Source: Acidobacteriaceae bacterium (GTDB taxonomy: Bacteria; Acidobacteriota; Terriglobia; Terriglobales; Acidobacteriaceae). Taken from it: DNA of 7,509 nt. The position numbers and the translations under genes were made by a program. Every line of letters begins with the position of its first letter. The first letter of the stretch is position 1. Below, piece after piece: positions 1 through 5,308 of this stretch. The notes beneath the pieces are model-generated. The model worked only from the letters and a program-made list of their open reading frames with translations. It was not told where the DNA came from and ran no database searches. The DNA lies in NCBI GenBank assembly GCA_030044455.1, contig JASHVU010000375.1:1-7509 (forward strand), read 5' to 3'.

Positions 1-8
1 ACCTCCTG
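1..8 (-). promoter_or_regulatory. Shine-Dalgarno of a gene beyond the left edge
   Basis: Read on the minus strand, the last bases before the edge are CAGGAGGT, a near-perfect ribosome binding site. No start codon can follow inside the window, so the gene it serves would begin just outside, in the same direction as the three genes to its right. This is inferred from a single motif at the edge. Confidence 0.45.
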
Positions 9-76
9 AGCGGTTGATGCTGACGTTGGTGCGGTTCAAGAAACTGAAAACTTGCCAGATGCAGACGAGCGAAAGA

Positions 77-95
77 TTCGCCGCCGGCGGCCGAA
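77..95 (-). terminator. Possible terminator hairpin after the SnoaL-like gene
   Basis: On the minus strand, 2 nt after the stop codon at 98-100, TTCGGCCGCCGGCGGCGAA folds into a GC-rich stem (TTCG pairs with CGAA, the centre is a CCGCCGGCGG palindrome, one base is bulged). It is followed by TCTTTC, a poor U-tract. It could be a weak or partial terminator, or only a chance palindrome in GC-rich DNA. Confidence 0.3.
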
Positions 96-97
96 GT

Positions 98-553
98 TCA
101 CGGGCGAAGATCGAAGGCCGGGTGCAGAGAGCCATCCATGTAAAACGGAACGGAAGTGTGTTCATGAACGATGCGCCACTTGTGGTTCTGTTTGTGCAGG
201 CATACGGTTTCGCGCATCCAGAAATTGACCTTGCCCTCGGGGCCTTTCTTGGTACCGGAAAGGCGAAGGAAGCCGTGGGCAAATGCGTAATCGCCGCTCA
301 CGGTCACTTTGAATTCGCGCGGCTCGAGCTCGAGCGGGGTCGACCAGGAGTCGAACCAGGCCTGCTTCTCTGCCGGATCGACGCCGTGATGCATGAGAGG
401 CGGCGCGAGGTTAAAAACTGCCGCATCGGTGCTAAAGGCGGAAATGAATTTGTGTGGATCTTTGGTGAAGAGTGCTTCTCGCATCGTGTCGATGACGGCG
501 AGGATTGCGGCCTCGCCGATAGGAGCGTGCGCCGCGACAGTTGCAGTAGACAT
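98..553 (-). CDS. SnoaL/NTF2-like (ketosteroid isomerase-fold) protein
   Basis: A 151-residue protein of the NTF2-like superfamily (SnoaL_3/DUF4440 type), a small cone-shaped alpha+beta fold that binds or isomerises small hydrophobic molecules; cytosolic, no signal peptide. The opening helix (about residues 13-30) is followed by KDPHKFISAFSTDAAVF (31-47), the usual helix-strand unit of this fold. The C-terminal strands carry FWMRETVCLHK (111-121) and WRIVHEHTSVPF (126-137), the most typical motif of the family. Length is normal and the protein looks complete. The start is supported by AAAGAGGTC at 557-565, 3 nt upstream on the minus strand. It lies 43 nt behind the GyrI-like gene, and both follow a TetR gene, so it is probably the last known member of that operon. 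Its substrate cannot be read from the sequence. The fold assignment is firm; an enzymatic role is not. Confidence 0.88.
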   Translation of the reverse strand: MSTATVAAHAPIGEAAILAVIDTMREALFTKDPHKFISAFSTDAAVFNLAPPLMHHGVDPAEKQAWFDSWSTPLELEPREFKVTVSGDYAFAHGFLRLSGTKKGPEGKVNFWMRETVCLHKQNHKWRIVHEHTSVPFYMDGSLHPAFDLRP

Positions 554-596
554 GATGACCTCTTTGGGATGAGATTGATGGAACGACAGACGGCCG

Positions 597-1064
597 TCAG
601 CGAGTTGGGAACAGGATCTCGGTAATCGATTGATCCTGAGGGGTGGTGCGCGGATCGGTCACGTAGTTCTCGATGTTGAAGCCGTCGCGGATTGGAACTT
701 GTTTTTCTGCGACAAGCTGGAACGCTCGGCTGGTGGCTTCAGGCAGTTGGCTATAGGGTCCGGTCAGAACGAATCGTGTGTATTTGCCTCCGGGAACCAC
801 TTCATAGCTGAGGCCATCCGGGATGGTTGCCGGACGATCGGCCAGAATGTATCCGGCGCGGTAGATATCCGGTCCGCATTGGTAAAGCGCGCAAGCGCCG
901 ACAATCTGGCCGATTGCGCCGATCGCAGGGGCGAACTTCTCAACGGACTGCCATGTTCCGGCCGCGATGGTAGGAATGTTGCCGCTCCTTTCGATGAAGA
1001 GGTAGTGCATTGCTGGCCGGGTGACGGCCTCCGGCTCAGTAGTGAGGTTTATGGTCGACGTCAT
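597..1064 (-). CDS. GyrI-like / AraC-type effector-binding domain protein
   Basis: A 155-residue stand-alone GyrI-like small-molecule-binding protein (the domain that forms the C-terminal effector-binding part of AraC/MerR activators such as Rob and BmrR). No DNA-binding domain is present. Two repeats of the fold are visible: residues 19-100, including CGPDIYRAGYILADRP (63-78) and the PGGKYTRFVLTGPY segment (91-104), and residues 105-153, ending with NYVTDPRTTPQDQSITEIL (133-151), a strong family signature. Such proteins bind cationic or hydrophobic compounds; some relatives hydrolyse cyclopropanoid toxins, others only sequester ligands. The ATG start has AGGAG (1071-1075) 6 nt upstream. The gene begins 32 nt after the TetR stop and ends 43 nt before the SnoaL-like gene, so co-transcription with the repressor is likely, and it may bind the same ligand. 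That link is inference. Confidence 0.88.
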   Translation of the reverse strand: MTSTINLTTEPEAVTRPAMHYLFIERSGNIPTIAAGTWQSVEKFAPAIGAIGQIVGACALYQCGPDIYRAGYILADRPATIPDGLSYEVVPGGKYTRFVLTGPYSQLPEATSRAFQLVAEKQVPIRDGFNIENYVTDPRTTPQDQSITEILFPTR

Positions 1065-1096
1065 TTGAGTCTCCTATGCAGCGTTGGGCTGCGCGG

Positions 1097-1717
1097 TTAG
1101 AGGTTGGGTGCGGGCCGGGCAAAGAGCAGCTCGATGTAACGGTGAAGGTGATCGAGGCAATCGGCCGCTACTTGCGGGCCGTGCTGCGCTTTGGCCAAGA
1201 TGAAACTTCCCTGGATGACGGCCTGGGTGTAGAGTGCGAGACTCACCGCGGTCCACTGTCCGTGCACCGGGTACCTCTCCATTACCTGGGCCACCATTTC
1301 TTCAACGATTCGTGCATGCGACATGATGAATCGGTCACAGGCCTCGCCAATAGCAGGGTGAGTTTCGTAGGTTTCCTGGACCATTGTGCCTAACAGGCAT
1401 GTGTACTCTGGCAGCTTGCCGAGCAGGAGCGATTTGCGAAAGTCGACGTAGCCGAGCAGTTGATCAAGAGGATCCGAGTGTTGGTGGTAGGGCGCGGAGG
1501 CAAAGAGGCGGCCGGCCATATCGGAGAAATACTGAGCGGCGGCGAGGGCCAATTCCTCCTTGCTTTTGAAGTGGTGAAAAAAGCTGCCCTTGGTGAGTCC
1601 GGCGGCCGTGCAAATGTCTTCAACGCGAGTGGCTGAGTAGCCACGGGCGCGAATGACGTAGAGAGCGGCGTCGAGGAGCTTGGTCTTCGATTCGTGCTGG
1701 ATGTCGGTGAGCATCAT
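1097..1717 (-). CDS. TetR/AcrR-family transcriptional repressor
   Basis: A 206-residue TetR-type repressor. Residues 9-57 form the N-terminal DNA-binding domain: a first helix (SKTKLLDAALYVIRARGY), then the helix-turn-helix VEDICTAAGLTKGSFFHHF (32-50), closed by KSKEELA. The remainder is an all-helical ligand-binding and dimerisation domain with CLLGTMVQE (107-115) and two cysteines (C107, C127), similar to the C-terminal halves of NemR/LmrA-like repressors. The reading frame is open up to 1813, but a start at 1717 (ATGATG) is preferred: the TetR domain begins there, and the promoter and operators lie between 1720 and 1768, so a longer protein would begin upstream of its own promoter. No clear Shine-Dalgarno precedes it; the predicted leader is only about 16 nt. 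It probably represses itself and the two following genes. The ligand is unknown. Confidence 0.92.
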   Translation of the reverse strand: MMLTDIQHESKTKLLDAALYVIRARGYSATRVEDICTAAGLTKGSFFHHFKSKEELALAAAQYFSDMAGRLFASAPYHQHSDPLDQLLGYVDFRKSLLLGKLPEYTCLLGTMVQETYETHPAIGEACDRFIMSHARIVEEMVAQVMERYPVHGQWTAVSLALYTQAVIQGSFILAKAQHGPQVAADCLDHLHRYIELLFARPAPNL

Positions 1718-1719
1718 GC

Positions 1720-1737
1720 GTACCAACCAGTTGGTAT
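1720..1737. promoter_or_regulatory. Operator 2 for the TetR repressor (over transcription start)
   Basis: GTACCAACCAGTTGGTAT on the plus strand contains a perfect 7-bp inverted repeat (TACCAAC/GTTGGTA, 2-bp centre). It covers the predicted transcription start and ends 2 bp before the ATG. Its centre is 23 bp from that of operator 1, about two helical turns, so two dimers could sit on nearly the same face of the DNA. Confidence 0.75.
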
Positions 1738-1739
1738 GG

Positions 1740-1768
1740 ATAATACCGACTAGCCGGTATGTTGTCAA
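1740..1768 (-). promoter_or_regulatory. Sigma-70 promoter of the TetR operon
   Basis: Minus strand: -35 TTGACA (1763-1768, perfect consensus), a 17-nt spacer, and -10 TATTAT (1740-1745, five of six). The expected transcription start is near 1733, about 16 nt before the ATG at 1717. Near-consensus strength suits a promoter held off by a repressor. Confidence 0.82.
1743..1760. promoter_or_regulatory. Operator 1 for the TetR repressor (in promoter spacer)
   Basis: An 18-bp imperfect palindrome, ATACCGACTAGCCGGTAT on the plus strand, with half-sites ATACCG/CGGTAT. It overlaps the spacer and the upstream half of the -10 element, so a bound dimer would block RNA polymerase. It matches operator 2 at 13 of 18 positions. 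Confidence 0.75.
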
Positions 1769-1894
1769 GTATATTTTTTCGGAATGTGCGCAGCTGCTCC
1801 TTTTTCGTTCCATGTCGCTTTCGATTCAATGCACTGGCGATGTTCTCCCGCCTGCCTGGTCCTGGCATTCCTTCGTGCCCTGGTCGGACGCGGT

Positions 1895-2260
1895 TCACAC
1901 CTTGGAGACCGATGAGGGCACATGCAGCTTGGCCGGAGCAAGCGCAACAAGGACGACCCAGATCACAAGGAGAACACCCACGCCAATCATCTCTCCAGGC
2001 TCAATCAACTTGAGCCACGCCTGTGTGCCCATCACTGCTGCATGCGCAAAGCTGGACCATGCCGTAAAGGCAATCAGGCTGCGATGCGCGGGAGGGTTGC
2101 GTACCGCCAGCAGCAGGAAAACGCCAAGCGTGACATAAAGACTCAACATCATGGAAAGTGCGGGCTCCTGGCGCGCGAAGACAATCAACGGATAGGTCAA
2201 GGCAACGAAGAGTAATCCCACCACTGCGATCACGATCTTCAAGGTTACTTCCCGAGACAT
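1895..2260 (-). CDS. Small four-helix membrane protein (DUF6632-like)
   Basis: A 121-residue integral membrane protein with four predicted transmembrane segments, at about residues 7-28, 35-53, 60-82 and 91-109. The short loops carry charged or polar groups (FARQEP 28-33; AVRNPPAHRS 52-61). The HRSLIAFTAWSSFAHAAVMG stretch (59-78) recalls DUF6632-type proteins of Acidobacteriota and Proteobacteria; that name is from memory and moderately certain. No function is known. The start is fixed by GGGAGG (2267-2272 on the minus strand), 6 nt before the ATG at 2260. An ATG two codons upstream would touch the ribosome binding site directly and is unlikely, as is an earlier ATG at 2311. It lies upstream of the TetR gene in the same direction, but a 177-nt gap containing the TetR promoter makes it a separate unit. 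Confidence 0.8.
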   Translation of the reverse strand: MSREVTLKIVIAVVGLLFVALTYPLIVFARQEPALSMMLSLYVTLGVFLLLAVRNPPAHRSLIAFTAWSSFAHAAVMGTQAWLKLIEPGEMIGVGVLLVIWVVLVALAPAKLHVPSSVSKV

Positions 2261-2427
2261 GGCCATCCTCCCGAATTCAATGCTGGACTGTACGATTTCG
2301 AACTCGGGCAAGTTCCGCTCGTTTCAGCTCTCATGCCGAATGGTGTAACGGGGCGAAGCCGGGTCGCGAGAACACGCGGCGGATTGGAGGACGGGTTTCG
2401 GTGCGAAGCAACCTAGAGAAATTGCAC

Positions 2428-2446
2428 CGGGCTGCATGGTCGCCCG
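2428..2446 (-). terminator. Weak candidate terminator after the ATP-grasp gene
   Basis: On the minus strand, about 20 nt after the ATP-grasp stop codon, CGGGC and GCCCG form a 5-bp GC stem around a 9-nt loop, followed by GTGCAATTTCTCT. The stem is short and the U-tract broken. It is the only hairpin seen between this gene and the membrane-protein gene. Confidence 0.22.
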
Positions 2447-2467
2447 AAAACAGCATCACCTAGCCGC

Positions 2468-3676
2468 CTACGCCGGGGTCAGCCGTTCCAGCGGCGGCAG
2501 CTTCGCCAGGTACCGGTTGCTGAATTCGGTTGCGTAGTGATCCAGCAGTTCCTCCACACGTTTGGCGTTCGGTGAGCGAACGATGAGTCCGGCGTGGTGA
2601 TGCTTCTTTACACGCACTACGATCTCGGGATCGTTGAACTCGGAGGTGTCGGGTTCGGCGGTCTGCGCCAGGCATAAAACGCTGCCGGCGTAGTTCTGTG
2701 AGGCTTGCGGCAGTGAATATGGCTGGCCGCGGAGATTGGCAACCTCAATCATTGCCCATTCGTGCCACAGGTTGATGCCAGTTCCCACGTCGACCAGGTC
2801 GGCAATAAAGGCGCCTCCGACACGGGCGGCGATCTCAAGAAAATAGTAGCGCCCGTCGGCGTGGGCGCGGATGTATTCGGCGTGGGTGACTCCACGAACC
2901 ATGCCGAGAGAGGGCGCGAGTTGCGAGTTGAGTTTTGTCAGTTGCTGCCAGTCCAGGCTGGCGCGATCGACCGTGCGGGTGGTGAATACGCCGCCTTCGT
3001 GCATCAGCTGCATGGGCGGGCGGCCGTACTTGTGCACGGCTGAGAACACGGCCTGGCGCTCGCTGACGATGGAGTCGACATGGAAGATGTCGCCGGGCAC
3101 AAACTGCTCGAGGAGGTAGCGGCTCTGATCGTCTCCCAGGTCGTCGAGGGCGCGCCAAAGCTGTTCCGGGTCCTGGATTATGCGGATGCCAACGGCGGAG
3201 GCTTCAGTTCGCGGCTTCAAAAGCCATGGCGGAGAGAGGCGGGCCATGTAATCGCGAAGGTCGTCGTAATTTAGAACCCGGCAAAACTCAGGCACCAGAA
3301 ATCCGTACTCTCTGGCACAGGTCCTCATGGCGAGCTTGTCGCGATAGTATGCCGCCGTGGTGATGCCCATGCCCGGAACGCGCATGTGCTCGCGAATCTG
3401 AGCCGCGGTTTCGAGATCGAATTCGTCGAGAGCGATGACGCGATCGAAGCGGCGGCCGCGGGCCATCCAGGAAACGGTGTTCAGGATCTGGTCGCGGGTC
3501 AGGCCCGGGGGCATGGTCGTGAGGTCTTCAATCGCATCACGGGGCCAGTCAGCGTCGCGGAGCTTATCGAGGGTGAGAAGCGTGCACCTGACACCCAACT
3601 CGGCACACTTTTTGAGAAAGTCGCTTCCCTTCTCGTAACTCGCCAGGCACAGAAACCGCTCGGTGTGTTCCGGCAT
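2468..3676 (-). CDS. ATP-grasp domain protein (carboxylate-amine ligase type)
   Basis: A 402-residue cytosolic protein with the ATP-grasp fold. These enzymes activate a carboxylate as acyl phosphate with ATP and join it to an amine, thiol or similar nucleophile. The N-terminal pre-ATP-grasp region (about 1-105) carries a conserved acidic stretch ALDEFDLETAAQIREH (82-97). The ATP-binding part follows: YRDKLAMR (111-118, Lys114), PPWLLKPR (149-156, Lys154), RYLLEQFVPG (186-195, Glu190), then the metal-binding end with HAEYIR (265-270, Glu267) and YFLEIAARVGG (278-288, Glu281, Arg285). The classical E-x-N-x-R is here E-I-A-A-R, a variant seen in some ATP-grasp ligases. The start is supported by GGAGGAG (3679-3685) just upstream. 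It diverges from the DUF4254 gene. No biosynthetic partner is adjacent, so the substrate is unknown. Family assignment is firm; specificity is open. Confidence 0.9.
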   Translation of the reverse strand: MPEHTERFLCLASYEKGSDFLKKCAELGVRCTLLTLDKLRDADWPRDAIEDLTTMPPGLTRDQILNTVSWMARGRRFDRVIALDEFDLETAAQIREHMRVPGMGITTAAYYRDKLAMRTCAREYGFLVPEFCRVLNYDDLRDYMARLSPPWLLKPRTEASAVGIRIIQDPEQLWRALDDLGDDQSRYLLEQFVPGDIFHVDSIVSERQAVFSAVHKYGRPPMQLMHEGGVFTTRTVDRASLDWQQLTKLNSQLAPSLGMVRGVTHAEYIRAHADGRYYFLEIAARVGGAFIADLVDVGTGINLWHEWAMIEVANLRGQPYSLPQASQNYAGSVLCLAQTAEPDTSEFNDPEIVVRVKKHHHAGLIVRSPNAKRVEELLDHYATEFSNRYLAKLPPLERLTPA

Positions 3677-3756
3677 TGCTCCTCCGTCTGATATGCTTTC
3701 GCAGATTCCACTGAATCCGCGCGAATTGGCCTTGCGCCAACGGTTCGGACACTTGA

Positions 3757-3780
3757 AATCGGGCAGCTAACACCCCGATT
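3757..3780. repeat. 7-bp perfect inverted repeat, AATCGGG...CCCGATT
   Basis: AATCGGG (3757-3763) and CCCGATT (3774-3780) form a perfect inverted repeat around a 10-nt centre, about 80 nt upstream of the ATP-grasp start. It could be a hairpin in that gene's mRNA leader or a binding site for a dimeric regulator. No U-tract follows on either strand, so it is not a terminator. Confidence 0.45.
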
Positions 3781-3883
3781 GAAGATAGTTCTACCATAGA
3801 GCCTTCAGTTAGCATTGACATCGGCGCGGACGCAGGCGTCCTACGGCGTTTTAGGAAATGGTGAAATGTCACTCAAGGTTGTT

Positions 3884-3918
3884 CAGGGTCAGCGCTCCTT
3901 GGGGTCGCGCTGACTTTG
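3884..3918 (+). repeat. Stable stem-loop upstream of the DUF4254 gene
   Basis: GTCAGCGC (3888-3895) pairs perfectly with GCGCTGAC (3907-3914) around an 11-nt loop. Two G-U pairs, one A-U and one C-G extend the stem to 3884-3918, twelve pairs in all. It lies about 64 nt before the DUF4254 start codon. The following TTTGTGG is too poor a U-tract for a confident terminator. The loop bases CCTTG (3897-3901) match CAAGG at 3874-3878 just upstream, which would allow a pseudoknot. It may be a structured leader, an operator or chance. Confidence 0.45.
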
Positions 3919-3981
3919 TGGCGTCGGTTTCTCCCTACGGTATTTCCGAAAACGGTTTTAAACGCGTGCGAAAGAAGAGGC

Positions 3982-4596
3982 ATGCTTTCAGCAAAGGTAA
4001 TTATCGAATTGCAGGACGAACTGACCTGGCAATGGCATCAGGGGGGCGGGGCCGCGCCTGAAGTTGCCGAGCCAGAAACAGCAGACGCTTGGCTGAAGGC
4101 GGTTGCCAGGCAGCACCGCGCAAACTTCGATTTGTGGCACATCGAGGACGAAGCGCGAAGGCCTGATGCGACGGACGCGAAGATCGCCGATGTGAAACGC
4201 GGGATCGACCGCACCAATCAGCGGCGCAACGACCTTGCCGAGGAACTGGATCGTAAACTGCTGGGATGGCTTGAGCCGCGGGGTCTGCCTGACTGCACCG
4301 CTCCGCTCAACTCCGAGTCGCCCGGCCTCATGATTGACCGGCTATCTATTCTGGCACTGAAAATCTATCACTCTCGGGAAGAAGTGGAACGAAAGGACGC
4401 ACCATCCCGCCACGCGGAGCTGAATCGCGGGAGGCTTGGGATTCTCGAAGAACAGCGTCGCGACCTGGCAAATTGCCTTGACGCTCTCTGGAACGACACG
4501 CTCGGCGGAAGGCGCCGCTTCAAGCTGTACCGCCAATTGAAGATGTATAACGATCCCGAGTTGAATCCAGCCATCTACGGCAAGAATCGGGGATGA
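3982..4596 (+). CDS. DUF4254 family protein
   Basis: A 204-residue soluble protein, helical by its sequence pattern, of the DUF4254 family, whose biochemical function is not known to me. The conserved family pattern is plain: WLKAVARQHRANFDLWHIED (37-56) continuing into EARRPDA, then KRGIDRTNQRRNDLAEELD (72-90), and SESPGLMIDRLSILALKIYH (111-130). A C-terminal helical pair (140-171) ends with FKLYRQLKMYNDPELNPAIY (180-199). The density of invariant-looking Asn, Asp, Trp and His (N48, W52, H53, D56, N79, N83) suggests a binding or catalytic site rather than a purely structural role; this is inference. ATG 3982 is the first ATG in the frame, preceded by the purine run AAAGAAGAGG (3971-3980). 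A TTG at 3916 would add 22 residues lacking family similarity. The gene is probably monocistronic, since the next unit has its own promoter. Confidence 0.85.
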   Translation: MLSAKVIIELQDELTWQWHQGGGAAPEVAEPETADAWLKAVARQHRANFDLWHIEDEARRPDATDAKIADVKRGIDRTNQRRNDLAEELDRKLLGWLEPRGLPDCTAPLNSESPGLMIDRLSILALKIYHSREEVERKDAPSRHAELNRGRLGILEEQRRDLANCLDALWNDTLGGRRRFKLYRQLKMYNDPELNPAIYGKNRG

Positions 4597-4632
4597 CTGG
4601 GAGGGGGAACTGCGGGTTTCAGCGGCAGCCCA

Positions 4633-4661
4633 TTGACGGATGGCGGGGTTATGCGTATAAA
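4633..4661 (+). promoter_or_regulatory. Sigma-70-like promoter of the TPR-yvcK operon
   Basis: TTGACG (4633-4638), a 17-nt spacer and TATAAA (4656-4661): five of six bases match consensus in each box. Transcription would start near 4668, giving a leader of about 85 nt before the TPR gene. The position, 37 nt after the DUF4254 stop, shows that TPR-yvcK can be transcribed independently. Confidence 0.68.
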
Positions 4662-4752
4662 GATGGCTCAAGCCGCATTTCCTTTGAACGATTGTTTGCT
4701 GGATGAAACCGGTAGATGAAGGCGCAACTGGAGTGCGCGCGTGACATAAACC

Positions 4753-5301
4753 ATGACGCAAGAGGCGAAATCCGCGGCATCGAGCCGCAAGCATCATTCA
4801 CCCTCGGCCAAATCCGACGGTCGTGCAGCCGCGGTAGTTCAGCACTACCAGGCTGCGGTTCAGTTGCTTCAACAGGGCAAGTTTGAAAAAGCGCTGGCAG
4901 CTTTGGAGAAATTGCTCCCCGATGCGCCGGACGAGATCAAAGAACGCTGCCGCATGTATATTGCCACCTGCCAAAAACAGTTGGAAAAGCCAAGCCTGGT
5001 CTTCGACACGCCGGAGGAGCAATACGACTTTGCGGTGTCGCAGTTGAATACCGGGTTCTATGAGACAGCGCGCGAGCAGTTCAACCTGATCCTTGCCAAC
5101 TATCCCGGCGCGGATTACGCATTTTATGGATTGGCGGTGCTGGATTCCATCACGGGGCGCGCCCAGGACTGCTTGAACAACCTTGCCCGAGCCATCGAAT
5201 TGAACGCGAAAAACCGCTTGCAGGCGCGCGTGGATAACGACTTTCAAAGCATGGTGGACGATCCTCGCTTTACCGAACTGCTGTATCCTGAGATTCCATA
5301 G
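4753..5301 (+). CDS. Tetratricopeptide repeat protein
   Basis: A 182-residue soluble TPR protein, likely a protein-interaction scaffold. After a basic, Ser/Ala-rich and probably disordered tail (1-25), helical hairpins follow at about 27-62 (QAAVQLLQQGKFEKALAALEKL), 88-120 (YDFAVSQLNTGFYETAREQF) and 121-154 (YAFYGLAVLDSITGRAQDCL). A terminal segment, QARVDNDFQSMVDDPRFTEL (157-176), resembles the capping motif that often ends TPR arrays. There is no signal peptide or membrane segment. The ATG has no clear Shine-Dalgarno; the nearest in-frame alternative upstream is closed by a TAA. It ends 7 nt before the earliest yvcK start, so the two are almost certainly co-transcribed and perhaps translationally coupled. 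A role alongside YvcK is suggested by this arrangement only. Confidence 0.88.
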   Translation: MTQEAKSAASSRKHHSPSAKSDGRAAAVVQHYQAAVQLLQQGKFEKALAALEKLLPDAPDEIKERCRMYIATCQKQLEKPSLVFDTPEEQYDFAVSQLNTGFYETAREQFNLILANYPGADYAFYGLAVLDSITGRAQDCLNNLARAIELNAKNRLQARVDNDFQSMVDDPRFTELLYPEIP

Positions 5302-5308
5302 AGCCTTT

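Larger units (their letters stand above)
3677..3981. other. Divergent intergenic region, ATP-grasp / DUF4254
   Basis: This 305-nt stretch must hold the promoters and leaders of both outward-facing genes. It contains two clear inverted repeats (3757-3780 and 3884-3918, listed separately) and a smaller one, TTGGC-CTTGC-GCCAA at 3726-3740. A perfect TTGACA on the plus strand (3815-3820) has no good -10 at the right distance (CTACGG lies 20 nt on), so I do not call it a promoter. I see no small gene with a ribosome binding site here. Confidence 0.6.

Noticed and set aside
1..8. ACCTCCT at the window start as the 3' end of a 16S rRNA gene
   Set aside because: The 16S tail would be followed by TTT-type sequence and preceded by rRNA outside the window, which cannot be seen. 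A ribosome binding site on the minus strand fits the direction of the neighbouring genes better.
14..625. A 203-codon open frame on the plus strand at the left end
   Set aside because: It is the antisense shadow of the SnoaL-like gene, which has a ribosome binding site and a family signature.
1680..2138. A 152-codon plus-strand frame across the TetR promoter and the membrane-protein gene
   Set aside because: Low-complexity translation rich in Ser and Thr, no ribosome binding site, and it runs through well-supported minus-strand features.
3815..3843. TTGACA as -35 of a plus-strand promoter for the DUF4254 gene
   Set aside because: No acceptable -10 hexamer lies 16-18 nt downstream; the region is GC-rich.
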